From Leuctra nigra (Eukaryota; Arthropoda; Insecta; Plecoptera; Leuctridae): DNA of 64,000 nucleotides. A program made the translations under genes and the position numbers. Each line of letters starts with the position of its first letter. Positions within the stretch are counted from its first letter, which is position 1. The notes under the pieces are model-generated. The model was not told where the DNA came from, did not search any database, and saw only the letters and a program-made list of their open reading frames with translations. The stretch lies in the NCBI GenBank assembly GCA_934045905.1, contig OW203769.1, positions 28,136,817 through 28,200,816 on the forward strand. The letters are read 5' to 3'. This document shows positions 1-10,991 of the stretch, piece by piece.

Positions 1-1549
1 ATATATATATATATATATATATATTTCACAATTATTTATCATATTTCAAAGGTCGCGATGGTCTAGTGGTATGCTGTTGATTACTTTAAATTAATAGGAT
101 ACTGTGGCTAGGGTTCAAAACCCGATCGTGTTCTTTTACAACGCAAACAGATAAAATTATAATTATTAAATACATATTACGTTAATATTTTATTCTTACA
201 TCGAGTAACCTTAGTATAATATTCAAGTTGTATACTTTATATTTAAACTGTGCTGTAGGTCCCACCAAATGACTATAGTCATCATTCAAAAGGACATCTC
301 TTTCTAACACGAGTATAATAGCGTGGGTAGCGTCTATACAATAATAATAGAAATATCTTACACTTGTAACGGTCAAATGAAACAATAAATAATAATATCT
401 ATTCGTTTGAAAGTTCTTTTAACAAGCTCATTGGTTTTATCCTATTATGAAAAATCTATTATACTTGCTGTCAGTGGGGTACCCCTTTAGAAATTTACTT
501 GTCAAGTGTTGGTTTATTGAATGTGACCTTACTTTACAAATAATAATAATAATAGTATGTATATCCCCTAAAGATGTTTATTCTCATCTTTCAAATTTCA
601 GCTTTCACCGTAAATTAGGAAACTACTCCAATGAAAAAATGTAATCATTGTTCTCAGTCTTATTGTTGTAGGCACTCTAAGTAAATGTATTTTGTAACGG
701 TTTTTCTTTTATAATCTTTACTAGTAAGTGTAGTTTTAATATAATTCTTTTTTCTCACTTATTGGTATCGAATAATACCAAGTACACTGATATTACTCAT
801 CCGCATTCGTTTAGTTAAAGTTGAACTAACAATGTATAAGTTGATATATTTGCAGTCTTAAATCTACAAGTATAGTGATTAATAGACTATTTCTCTATCC
901 TAGAGTTGTGTCTGTACCAATTACTAGTTATTATATTTAAAACTACTTATAATGACATTCTTAATTGTTAAATTGATATTAAAATAATTGCATAACTTTG
1001 ATCTATAATAGTATGAGTACATATAATAATATCAATAATGTTAATAATTTATAAACTGTCCTACAGTCTACTGTAGAGTATAGCATTATTCTGGGCAAGT
1101 GTTCTAGCAAGTTACCCCCTCAAAAATAGTATAACTTCAGCTCATTGGTCGACGAAAACACCTGTTTCACCCTAGATGTTTAAAATCTACCCCTCTACAC
1201 TGACTCGTGTAAATCTTATTCGTCGGTCAAGTGTGTACCTTCACACCCCTAAACAGTATAACATAGTTAAGATGGTCAAATGACTCACACCCCTCTACGA
1301 CTCATACACCCCCCACCCTAAACGCAGGTTATTTAAGTCTGAACTTGGCGAAAGTAGGCCTCTGTCGTTTTGAAATTTTCGTGCTATTACCTTCGTTGTA
1401 ATTTCGACTCCAGATTATAGTACTCTTCTCAAATCGTATTTTATTTCAATCTCGATATTCGTGTATTCCAGTGTTCAGTTTTTACTAGTACTAGCTTCTG
1501 TTAACGAGTGTCAAATTAGTTATTTTCGATCTTACATCTATTCATTAAA
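1..1549. other. AT-rich left flank of the Polinton, no gene seen
   Basis: The stretch opens with an (AT)n run (1-24) and is strongly AT-rich to about 1,050. It then becomes less skewed, with several C-rich blocks (about 1,120-1,320). Short open frames here have no recognisable product. A TATA-like TTATTTAAG at 1,329-1,337 and an arthropod-type initiator TCAGTT at 1,475-1,480 lie upstream of the first Polinton ATG at 1,550; either could mark its promoter, but this is weak. If the element has a left terminal inverted repeat it should lie in this region or beyond the window. I found no inverted match to 15,360-16,000 by eye. Confidence 0.5.
52..138 (+). repeat. degenerate tRNA-like sequence (pseudogene or SINE head)
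   Basis: An A-box-like TGGTCTAGTGGTA at about 59-71 is followed 45 bases later by a B-box-like GGTTCAAAACC at 112-122. The flanking acceptor arms pair only in part (about five of seven positions, two of them wobble) and the T stem has mismatches. The anticodon arm is poorly formed. It therefore looks like a decayed tRNA or a tRNA-derived SINE head rather than a working tRNA gene. Confidence 0.4.
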
Positions 1550-4500
1550 ATGTCGAATTTTCTCAAGAAGTTACCTATTCAGGTCGTAATCAACTTTTTT
1601 AAAGACGGTGTGTTTACAACTGGCGATGAGCTAATACAGGCGTGGGAGGCCTGTCACTACCTAATGCGGGAGACTGAGCCTGGCGTCTTTGACGTTGAGG
1701 CAGCGTCTCGGCTGTCTAGGATGGCCGAGAGCGCGCGTATGGCGGTGGACTCGATTGTCGGGGGCGTTATGCCAACCACCTCGTCGACGACGTTACCGGC
1801 GTCTGCGGCTGCGGATGCATCGATGTGTGACGGGCCGTCATGCGCTAAGACGGGATTGCCGTCACCGATCATGGGGCGGGCGGGCCCGTCTCGTGGTCGG
1901 GCGACATCAACGCCGCAACCCGGTCAGGGACGCCGTCGGGTGAACCCGATTTCGTTATCGCCGGACAATAACGCCAGACGTGGTACGATGAGCAATGCTT
2001 GGGAGCATGAGTTAACGTGGCCCGACAATTTTCTGGCCGAACATTATAGGTAAGACATAATTGTATTTATGTATTTATTGTATTCACGAGTTAAGAGAGC
2101 GTTATAAAGGAAATGTTTAGTATAGTAGCGTAAACTAATGTAATATTTCTTATTTAATAGATTGGTCAATCGTATGACCCCACCTGAGCTGCCCGTACTC
2201 AACTTAACATCGGACAGCGAACTAGCTAACAACAGGTAAATTTATTAAATTATATACAAATTAATCGTTATAGCTAATGCAGTTTAATTTTTTCGAAAAT
2301 ACTCTTTTTACGGTACTGATGTTAAATCTTTTTTCTTTGCCAGATTTTCTACTCAATCGTATGATCTCGACTTCCCGACGTTGGCAGCGCCTCGATCTAA
2401 GCCTGCGAGCCAAGTGTTTCCCACAACTCAGGAAAATTACTGGAAGGGTGGGGATGAAGCTGCTGGCGTCAATACACAAACGATTTTGTCAACAAGGTAA
2501 ATATATATATATATATATATTTTGATAGCATAATGATTAATACAATTTTAATCCAAGTATATTATTAATACAATATTAATCTGAGTGTAATATTAATAAA
2601 TTTAAAAATTTCTTACAGTTTCGAAAAATTATTGGACTTCCCGACGGTGGCAGGGCAGCGATCTAAGCCTGTGAGCCAAGTGTTACCTACAACTCAGGAT
2701 AAATACTGGAAGGGCGGGGATGAAGCTTGCGGCATCAATACACAAACGATTTTGTCAACAAGGTAAAATTCTGATAGTATACTGATTAATACATTGTTAA
2801 TCCAAGTATAATATTAATACAATATTAATCTGAGTATAATATTAATACATTTTAAATTTTTCTTACAGTTTCGAAACATTGCTGGACACTGCGATTGTTG
2901 ATGATTTTTGGAAGGAAGCTGACCGGGGTTTCAACACTCAAGACGTCTTATCTGAAAGGTTAGCTTTGTATTCACGTCTATAATTTTTACTACTTCCTAT
3001 TTTAACCAATTTGATTTGATTTATTTTTATTTTATTTTATTTTATTTTTGATATTTATTTTTCTATTTATCTATTTTAGTTTGAAGAACTTATTGGATTC
3101 CCATATTGCAGCCTCTAATCAGGAAGGTCAAGGCAATGGCACCTCCACCGAAGCCACTTCTTCAAGTCAACAGCGTCGAGATCGTCGTCGACGCCTTCAA
3201 GAACAACATCAAGAACAACAACAACAGCAGCATCAACAGCATCAACACCAGCAGCAAAGGCAAGTAGAAGAACAACAACATCAACAACAACAACAAGTAG
3301 ATGAGCAAGTAGAGCAATCTCTTGTAGAGAATGACGCCCCAGGTTCCCCTGCCGAAAATCAAAGTCAAAATAACTCACCTAATCCTCATCGTTTATTCCG
3401 TGTCATACGTGAACCATTTGAAATTCATTCAGAAAGGTTTCAGACACGTTCGACTAATGTTAATGTAGAACTAGCTGACTTGCCACCCAACAGTGACCCT
3501 CTGCGATGGGTGCATGACGCTTTAACTGAGATCCTCAAATATCTTGCTAGAGACGTCGTTGCCGATCATGATTGGGTGTCACTAGAGATTATCAGCGCGG
3601 CTTCACCTGACCGAGTAATCGGGATCTCGTTTAGGCGATTTGATCAACTATCGGCTGATGTAATTCTGCAACGCATCGAGTGTGTCGTTCAGAGTAACAC
3701 TCAGTTTTTAATTAGCGGCCCTCTCAATATTAGATTCCATCATATTGTACGTATGGTTGGGGGTATCAACACGGTTCAGAATGATCTAGAACCTATGGAG
3801 GATTTTTGTCGTCGTAAGCGGAGTTGTATAGTAATTAATAATAGTGATACACTCTGTCTTGCAAGGGCATTAGTCGTTGCCATAGCTCAACATCGTACAG
3901 ATGATACACACAAAAGAAGAATTTCAGAAAATCAAGATTATCAACGTTCTCATGCACTAGTTTTATGTAGATTAGCTGGTGTAGACTTGACTAACGGCGG
4001 GGGTTACAGTGAGATAGTAAAATTCCAAGAATATCTCACTGATTATTGCATTAGTGTATTCACAAATAAAAAAGGTAATGTGATATTTTTCAAAGGAGCG
4101 TTTGTGAATTCACAAAATGTACTGAGGCGTCATCTCGATTTAATTTTCTACAACAATCACTTCAATGTGATCACATCCATTGCAGGGTTCGTTGGTAGTA
4201 GTTATTACTGCAGGAGGTGCAATGCACGCTTTAGCAATAAAAATGGCCACAATTGTAAAGACTGTTGTTTTAATTGCAAATGTATACCGGTATGTGTTAG
4301 AATTAAGAAGCAGATTTGTAAGGACTGTAATCGAGAATTTTATAGTCAGAGCTGCTTCGACAAACATCTTATAAAGGGGGCGTTCAGCCGCGATCGAACT
4401 GTGTGTGACGTTCATAAAGTGTGTATGACATGTAGCACTTACTACAATTTGAGAGATCGTCGTGAACCTCACAAATGCGGCGATGCCTATTGCTCAATTT

Positions 4501-7220
4501 GTAAAAATTATTATGTTGGCAATCATTTTTGTTATATGCAACCGACCACTTCATCTCGTAAGTCGAACAAGTACGATACATTGTTTGTATTTTATGATTT
4601 AGAATGCACACAAGAAACTTTAATTCCTGGTAAAGAAAACATGTACGAACATGTTCCAAATTTATGTATAGCTCAACAAGTGTGTAATTCTTGCGAGGAT
4701 AAAGATGAACTTGTCTGGTGTACTGAATGCGGCATGCGCGAAACTGTATTCAGAGGAGAGGATACTTTAAAACTCTTTTTTAGTTATCTAATCCGCGTTC
4801 GTAAAACTTTCAAAAACATTATTGTGTTGGCCCACAACAATTCGAGCTATGACGGCCAATTTATATGTAAATTTTTAGTCACCGAATTAGGTTGTACACC
4901 AGAATTAATAGCGAACGGTACTAAATTAATCTCAATTAAATTCGAAAATATAGTTTTTAAAGATAGCCTTTGTTTTATTCCGATAGCACTTTCTAAATTT
5001 CCTGCCGCTTTCGATTTAAAAACGAATGACAAGGGTTTCTTCCCACATCAATTTAACCGTAAAATCAATTATTCTTATTCCGGAGTCATGCCACCACGTT
5101 CCTCATATTCTCCTGAGATTTTTTCGGAGTCGGAACGTTTGAAATTTGACGCCTGGTACGACGCTGAAGTAGCACGCGGCGCCGTATTCAATTTTAAAGC
5201 GGAACTTGAAAAGTATTGCAGACAGGATGTCACTATTTTAAGACTCGGTGTCTTGTGCTTCCGTCGCGTTTTTATCGAGCGCAATTCGATAGACCCGATA
5301 ATTGAGAGCTGCACTATCGCGAGTGCTTGTATGGCCGTCTATAAGCTAAAATATTTAAAAGCTAACACTATTTCGATAATACCCGCCGGTGGGTACAGGT
5401 GGCGTGACGTTCAGTCGAAACAGGCTGTATTGTGGCTGCGGTGGGAAGAGAAAGTCCGCGGTGTCAAAATTCAACATGCCGGTAATGGCGTTGAAAAAAT
5501 TATCGCCAAAAGGAAGGTAGATGGCTATATAGAAAATGGTAAAATTATTCTACAATATCACGGATGTCATATTCATGGTTGCAAGAGCTGTTTTCCAAAT
5601 CGCGAAAAGATCCTCTTTCACACCTCCAATGATACAATGGCTCAGCGCTATAAATCTACTGTGGCCAAACGCGAATATTTCGAGCGCTTGGGCTATACTG
5701 TTGAGGAGATGTGGCATTGCGATTTTCAAGCTAAAATCAAACAGAACATTGAGCTTCAGGCCTTTGTTAAAGATAACTCTCCCGAGTATGCGAGACCGCT
5801 AGTGGCGCGCGATGCGTTCCTTGGCGGTCGAACGAACTGCATAAAGACGTTGTATGACGCTGACGTCGCTCAGGGAGAGCGAATTTGTTACTTTGACGTA
5901 TGCTCTCTGTATCCAAGCGTCAATTTTAGCGGTTCCTATCCTGTTGGTGTACCAACAGTGATTGCAGGCGAGGAAGAATGTTTAGCATTTGTCGGCCATA
6001 ATCTCAACGATCTCACGAGAATTGAGGGTTTGATTAAATGCACTATTCTTCCGCCTCAGGGCCTCTATTTGCCATGCCTTCCTACGCGTACAAACAACAA
6101 ATTAATGTTTGTCTTGTGTCGTACTTGTGCGGAGACATTAAATCAAAATGATTGCCATCACAATGACAACGAGCGGCAATTACTAGGCACTTGGGTAGTA
6201 GATGAAGTGCGCAAGTCTATTGAATTAGGCTATGTGGTTCAAACCATCCATGAAATTTGGAATTATAAAATTATTAAATTCAACCCTTTGGCCAAAGAAG
6301 ACGGACTTTTGTCCGCCTACGTTCAAGATTTCTTACAATTGAAAGTAGAAAGCAGCGGTTGGCCCTCAAACTGTGTAACTCCTAGCGAGAGAGCAGACTT
6401 TGTCGACGAATATCTAACCCGATTTGGCGTAAAAATCGACAGCACCAAAGTAAAAAAGAATGCGGGGATGAGGTTTCTGGCTAAAATCAGCCTGACCTCA
6501 CATTGGGGTAAGTATGGCCAGCGGGATAATCTGGTTCAAAGTCTGCTTTTAAAATCCCGTGAAGAGTTAAATAGCTTTATGGACAACCCTAGTGTAGAAA
6601 GTGTCGGATACATTCCAATCAGTGAATCCGCCATGTATCTACAATGGAAAAATGTCGAGGAAGGTATGAACCCGTCGCCAAACTCAAACGTAGTAATTGC
6701 TGCTTATACATCGGCGCAGGCTCGTTTAGTGCTATATAGTTATTTAGAAAAATTAGGGCCACGGGTTTTGTATCACGACACTGACTCAGTCATTTTCTCC
6801 CATAAACCTGGCCAATGGATCCCCGACACTGGCAATTTTCTGGGAGACATGACAGACGAGTGTGAAGAGTATGGCTTAGGCTCATACATAGATTCCATAG
6901 TAAGTAATGGACCTAAGTCATACGCTTACCGGGTACGAGTCGGTGGCTCTGCCCAAAATTTAAAAACAATTTGCAAAATGAAAGGCATCACTTTAAATTC
7001 AGGAACTTCAGATATCGTAAATTATAACACACTACGTGAACTAGTAATAGACAATAGTAAAACTATAAATGTAACGAAAACACATCACATAGTTCGTCGC
7101 GCTGGGTGGCAGGTGGTCTCTGTGCCCCAGACAAAGAAGATACAATCTGTTGTAGATAAACGCAAATTATTAGGTTATGACACAGAGCCATACGGATACA
7201 AACGCCCCCGATTATCATAG
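1550..7220 (+). CDS. pPolB: protein-primed family B DNA polymerase, spliced in six exons
   Basis: It would replicate the element by protein priming. Proposed exons are 1550-2049, 2161-2235, 2344-2496, 2619-2762, 2869-2958 and 3080-7220. Every junction is GT-AG and phase 2, and the joined frame is open for 1,700 residues. The in-frame TAA after exon 1 lies inside its donor, and no in-frame ATG opens exon 6 near its start, so splicing explains the missing start. Order of parts: unrecognised N-terminus (exon 1 is GC-rich); repeated exon modules; Gln/His-rich stretch (nt about 3,190-3,310); OTU-like region (C580, H681); Cys-rich zinc-binding-like region (about 697-808); exonuclease motifs D827-x-E829, N907-Y911-D912 and Y1033-D1037; polymerase motif A (D1260, SLYP), motif B (K1456 to YG at 1466-1467) and motif C (DTDS, 1554-1557). 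All catalytic positions look intact. The polymerase call is very sure; the exon chain is inferred. Confidence 0.9.
2369..2880 (+). repeat. tandem duplication of an exon-intron module in the PolB gene
   Basis: The block at 2,369-2,634 (end of exon 3, its intron, start of exon 4) recurs at 2,635-about 2,880 (end of exon 4, its intron, start of exon 5). Exon parts share long near-identical runs, such as the segment ending in the donor at 2,496 and again at 2,762, 266 bases apart. The introns are also alike, both with repeated AATATTAAT-type tracts and a TTCTTACAG acceptor. The first intron copy additionally carries an (AT)n run at about 2,501-2,520. Exon lengths 153, 144 and 90 are all multiples of three and all junctions are phase 2, so copies can be added or skipped without shifting the frame. 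Confidence 0.88.
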
Positions 7221-8038
7221 ACGGTATACATTTGTAACATATGTAATATAATATTATAGGTAATGTATATAAGTATATTGTAAATAGTAGAAATATTTTA
7301 ATATTGGTATACACTACTTAGGACGGATGTATATTATCTAGTTTACCGATTTATTGTAAATAATTTAATTTTCATTCATCACGTAATTTAATTTCGAATA
7401 CTAGGTAAATCCGATTCATAATTTTAAGTTATTTGTAACATTTTGTAAAAACTGTGTTTATAGTTAGAATATCTTATGTCTTGTGTAAATACTTTACAGT
7501 TGTGGCCATGATTAAAGGTATCAGTTGTTGTTGTTGTTGTTGTTGTGTTGCTCTTGTTGCTCCTCTGCGAAATGATGGACAAGATTTGGTAAGAATGGTT
7601 GATGTGAAGGTGACGGTCGTGGCATACTAGTTTGAAACTTCTTACTTGTATACTGTAACTTTCACTATTTTATTTTTACCTATTCATCGGATACCTGTAT
7701 ATAAATATTACATAATAAAAGGTTGTAAATAGTTGTAAGTGATTGGGTATTATATTGTCATTCCTTTAAACTTCCTTCTAAACATCCCCTTTACCGAACA
7801 AAAGATTGTGTTGGCACATTTTGCTTGTAGGTTCTTGAACCTTTTGAGGATTGAGAAAGTTGTTTACAAAAATAACAATGGAACGAACTAGTCTCCAAGG
7901 TTCATAGTCCCAATGCTCTTATTATACTAAACTTGCTTCATCGTTAGTCATCACGGATCAGTTATAGGAGATTTAGACAATCAGTAAGGGTTCATATATA
8001 AAAGAGATTGCATTACACTCTTATCATCAGTTATCATC
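7221..8038. other. intergenic region between PolB and ATPase genes
   Basis: No convincing gene is seen. A candidate poly(A) signal AATAAA is at 7,714-7,719, and a (TTG)n run lies at about 7,525-7,545 inside a 40-residue Cys-rich open frame that I do not accept. The 3' end of the region holds the ATPase promoter elements listed separately. Confidence 0.6.
7995..8032 (+). promoter_or_regulatory. TATA box plus initiator of the ATPase gene
   Basis: TATATAAAAG at 7,995-8,004 is followed by an arthropod-type initiator TCAGTT at 8,027-8,032. The putative +1 A at 8,029 lies 34 bases from the first T of the TATA box, the usual spacing. The ATG follows at 8,039, which gives a leader of only about ten bases. 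Confidence 0.55.
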
Positions 8039-8677
8039 ATGGATTTAAGAATGGGTCACCCGCTCACCTTACTTTTAGCTGGAGCCACCTGTAGTGGGAA
8101 AACAGAACTAGTTAAACGTTTTATTAGGTTTCTTCCTCAAATGGTAGATACTACTTTTTCTGAAATAGTTTGGTGTTTTTCGGAAATCAGCTCATTGCCA
8201 GGTCAACTGGGTGATGTACCCATCCGATTCCATGAAGGCGTACCAAGTTTATCTGATTTCCCACCCAATTCAAAACCTAAATTAGTCATACTGGATGATC
8301 TGATGTCTCAAGTTTCGGATGGCGTCGCAGAGATGTTCTCTCGAGGCGCACATCATCGAGGAATTTCGATCATATTTATAACTCAGAATATTTTTCATCA
8401 AGGTAAAGGCTTTCGAGATTTATCATTAAATTGTCATTATATAATAATTATGAAGCAGAGTCGTGATTTGAGTCAGATATTTCATCTGGCAAGACAAGTT
8501 TGTCCTGCTAATCCAAAGTTCTTAAGAGAAGCATATAATGACGCTACGTTAGAGCCTTACTCTTATATTTTAATTGACTTCAAAAATTCTACCCCAGAGA
8601 TGTACAGATTTAGATCTTGTATATTCCCTGATGATAAAGAGCATTACGTATACCTACCGAAGAAAAGTATAAAATGA
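8039..8677 (+). CDS. ATP: FtsK/HerA-type (A32-like) genome packaging ATPase
   Basis: A P-loop ATPase of 212 residues that in capsid-bearing Polintons is thought to drive DNA into the particle. Walker A is GATCSGKT at residues 15-22, Walker B is LVILDD at 82-87, and a sensor-like TQN follows at 115-117. This order and spacing fit the A32/Polinton ATPase family. The start is the first ATG after a TATA box and initiator, and the P-loop begins 15 residues in, as is usual for the family. It is followed 34 bases later by a small basic gene on the same strand. No frame damage is seen. Confidence 0.9.
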   Translation: MDLRMGHPLTLLLAGATCSGKTELVKRFIRFLPQMVDTTFSEIVWCFSEISSLPGQLGDVPIRFHEGVPSLSDFPPNSKPKLVILDDLMSQVSDGVAEMFSRGAHHRGISIIFITQNIFHQGKGFRDLSLNCHYIIIMKQSRDLSQIFHLARQVCPANPKFLREAYNDATLEPYSYILIDFKNSTPEMYRFRSCIFPDDKEHYVYLPKKSIK

Positions 8678-8711
8678 ATGTATGTAATAATGAATAGTTC
8701 AGTCACTCACA

Positions 8712-9041
8712 ATGTCAAGAACCGTGTTATCACATAGTCAACTGTTACGAGCCTTACATCGAGCTTCGCCGCCTATAAGGAAACAAATACTCAAATCGGC
8801 CGATAGTGGATTAGTAAAATGCATTTGCGAATGTACAGATAACGTATTAAGAGGTCGCGTCAAGTTAAATTCTATTCAGAAGAAGAAGCTAAGCCGACAT
8901 AAGAGGGTGTTGAGACATCTAGTACGCAAGGGTGACAATTGGAAACAAAAGAAGAAAATCATTCTGCAGAAAGGCGCTGGATTTCTTCCACTCTTATTAG
9001 CACCCATCCTGACTGGTGTAATAAGTAGACTATTTCAATAA
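8712..9041 (+). CDS. small basic Polinton protein with hydrophobic C-terminus
   Basis: A 109-residue protein, Lys/Arg-rich through its middle (about 65-95), ending in a hydrophobic segment (about residues 90-109, GAGFLPLLLAPILTGV). The layout matches a small protein that I recall recurring next to capsid genes in animal Polintons and adintoviruses. Its role is not known to me; a virion-associated or membrane-active part is possible from the tail. The stop overlaps the next start as TAATG (9,039-9,043), an arrangement suited to coupled reinitiation. Confidence 0.7.
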   Translation: MSRTVLSHSQLLRALHRASPPIRKQILKSADSGLVKCICECTDNVLRGRVKLNSIQKKKLSRHKRVLRHLVRKGDNWKQKKKIILQKGAGFLPLLLAPILTGVISRLFQ

Positions 9042-9850
9042 TGCAACATACAAAGAAGATGGTCATGATAGAACCAGATATGCTGGCCAGATTACAACAA
9101 CAACAATCATCAGTGTCAAATAATCCAACAATGAATACATTAAACACACTTGACAATGAGATGAAACGTATCATGAGTCAGGAAAACATTTCTGAATATG
9201 AAAAATGGAGCCAATACAGTACAGTATTACGACGATATCTACACTTTATAAACGCAGCCAGGAATCCTGTCAAATTAACATTGCATGAAACAACAAGTAA
9301 TGAAGAATCCTCATCACCATCTATACAATCCGATACAAAAGTAGACGATCATGTGACAATGAGAGAACAAACTTTAACGTCAATGCCAAAATCAAAAAGA
9401 GACTTGGCTGGACTCTTATACGATAGATTATCTGGTTCAGAAAATATCAAATGGGATAAATCTGGCCGTGTATTTGTAGAAGGAAACGAAGTGAAAGGTT
9501 CAAATATAATTGACTTGATATCAGACACTGTACGAGAACGGAAATCAAGATACCCTATTGGTTGGGAGGAATTCAATCGAGTCCTAGTCGATATCAATGT
9601 ACCAATTGATTTAGTAGGCAATGCTGAAAACCGACGAAATATTCTTCAAGAAAAAAGAAGACCTACAACGAGGACGACGACCGAGTCGCCATCTAGGGGT
9701 GATCCGTCAACCTTGACATTACCTGATGAGCCATCGAGCAACACACGACGAACTCGCACCGCCAGTCAGAGACGACGATCGCCGGTGACAACCCGAACTA
9801 GACTAGCTAAACCAAACAAGCGGTTCGATTGGAAAGAGTTTAAATTCTAA
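9041..9850 (+). CDS. conserved Polinton protein of unknown function
   Basis: A 269-residue protein. The N-terminal part (about 1-80) is polar and helical-looking, with a glutamine run near residue 20. The middle is Ser/Glu-rich and probably unstructured. A compact module follows at about 140-200, with GRVFVEGNEVKGSN and GWEEFNRVL, and the C-terminus is Arg/Ser/Thr-rich and basic. I recall the 140-200 module from other animal Polintons and adintoviruses, always near the integrase or capsid genes, but without a proven role. It starts on the overlapping TAATG with the gene before it. A poly(A) signal AATAAA follows at 9,876-9,881, just before the integrase ATG. Confidence 0.7.
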   Translation: MQHTKKMVMIEPDMLARLQQQQSSVSNNPTMNTLNTLDNEMKRIMSQENISEYEKWSQYSTVLRRYLHFINAARNPVKLTLHETTSNEESSSPSIQSDTKVDDHVTMREQTLTSMPKSKRDLAGLLYDRLSGSENIKWDKSGRVFVEGNEVKGSNIIDLISDTVRERKSRYPIGWEEFNRVLVDINVPIDLVGNAENRRNILQEKRRPTTRTTTESPSRGDPSTLTLPDEPSSNTRRTRTASQRRRSPVTTRTRLAKPNKRFDWKEFKF

Positions 9851-9887
9851 GTTGTGACTTGTACTCATTACTCAAAATAAAGAAAAT

Positions 9888-10991
9888 ATGAAATCCTCAG
9901 AAAAGAAAGTCTTATCCGAAATCTATAACAACCCTGCCAATCCTGCTGGATTTTCAACTGCCGCTGAATTATGGAAAGCAACAGATAAGAAAATTTCATT
10001 TAAAAATATTGTCACATGGTTAGCTTCACAAGACCATAGCACACTACATCGTGCTGTCCGTAGAAGATTCCCTAGAAACAAATACATAGTTAATAACCAA
10101 TATGATATGTTTGAGATAGATTTATGTGACATGCAAAATATACAAGATGAAAATGACGGATTCAAATATATACTTGTTATTATTGACATTTTCAGTCGTA
10201 AAAGTTGGGCTTTTCCTATAAAATCAAAAACAGCTACGGAAGTAACAAATACATTTCAAACATTTTTTTCAAGCTTATCTCAATTGCCTATTTCAATCCG
10301 TAGCGATTGTGGAAGTGAGTTCAAAAATTTTAAATTCCAGTCATTTCTTAAAAAGAATAATGTTCGTTTTTACTCCACTACAGATCCTACAATCAAATGC
10401 TCGATAATTGAACGTTTTATAAGATCTTTAAGACAATATTTGTATAGAGTGTTTACGTTTCAAGCATCTTGTCGATATGTCGATATTTTACAAGATGTCA
10501 TTGATGCTTACAATAATCGAAAACATCGTTCCATAAAGATGGCCCCATCAGATGTTAATCCAGGTAATATACTCGAGGTTTGGCATAATTTATATGATGA
10601 TTATAATAAATCTAAACAACTACCCAAGGGGAATAGAAAATTGAAGTTTAAAATTGGTGATAGCGTCAGATTAAGCAAACTAAAACATACTTTTGACAAA
10701 GCTAGCGAGGAGGCATGGTCAGAAGAAGTGTTCGTGATAAAGCGCGTTATAAACAAGCTAGTACCTGTTTACATTGTAGAAGATCTGGCCGGCGAGGAAA
10801 TTAAAGGATCGTTCTACACACATGAATTACAAAAGATTAATTTTGACCCTTTAAAAGCCTATAAAATAAGTGCTATAAAAGGCAGTCGCGGGAAGGGTAA
10901 GACACGAGAGTTGCTTGTGTCGTGGTCAGGGTATCCCAGTAAATTCGATTCATACATTAAACAATCCGACCTAAAATCATTGAGAAAATGA
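9888..10991 (+). CDS. INT: retroviral-type DDE integrase with chromodomain-like tail
   Basis: A 367-residue integrase that would insert the element into host DNA. The catalytic core has D78 (EIDLCDM), D140 (RSDCGSEF) and E175 (IIERF), with 34 residues between the last two, as in the retroviral/Polinton family. A C-terminal chromodomain-like segment is at about 322-362, including LLVSWSGYPSKFDSYI; in related elements such domains may guide target choice. The N-terminus (1-70) is basic and lacks an obvious HHCC zinc finger. The TGA stop overlaps the next ATG (ATGA, 10,988-10,991). The catalytic triad is complete and the frame is open. Confidence 0.94.
   Translation: MKSSEKKVLSEIYNNPANPAGFSTAAELWKATDKKISFKNIVTWLASQDHSTLHRAVRRRFPRNKYIVNNQYDMFEIDLCDMQNIQDENDGFKYILVIIDIFSRKSWAFPIKSKTATEVTNTFQTFFSSLSQLPISIRSDCGSEFKNFKFQSFLKKNNVRFYSTTDPTIKCSIIERFIRSLRQYLYRVFTFQASCRYVDILQDVIDAYNNRKHRSIKMAPSDVNPGNILEVWHNLYDDYNKSKQLPKGNRKLKFKIGDSVRLSKLKHTFDKASEEAWSEEVFVIKRVINKLVPVYIVEDLAGEEIKGSFYTHELQKINFDPLKAYKISAIKGSRGKGKTRELLVSWSGYPSKFDSYIKQSDLKSLRK

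Noticed and set aside
7508..7630. 40-residue open frame with a run of cysteines between PolB and ATPase
   Set aside because: It is produced by a (TTG/TGT)n repeat and has no conserved feature or clear promoter.
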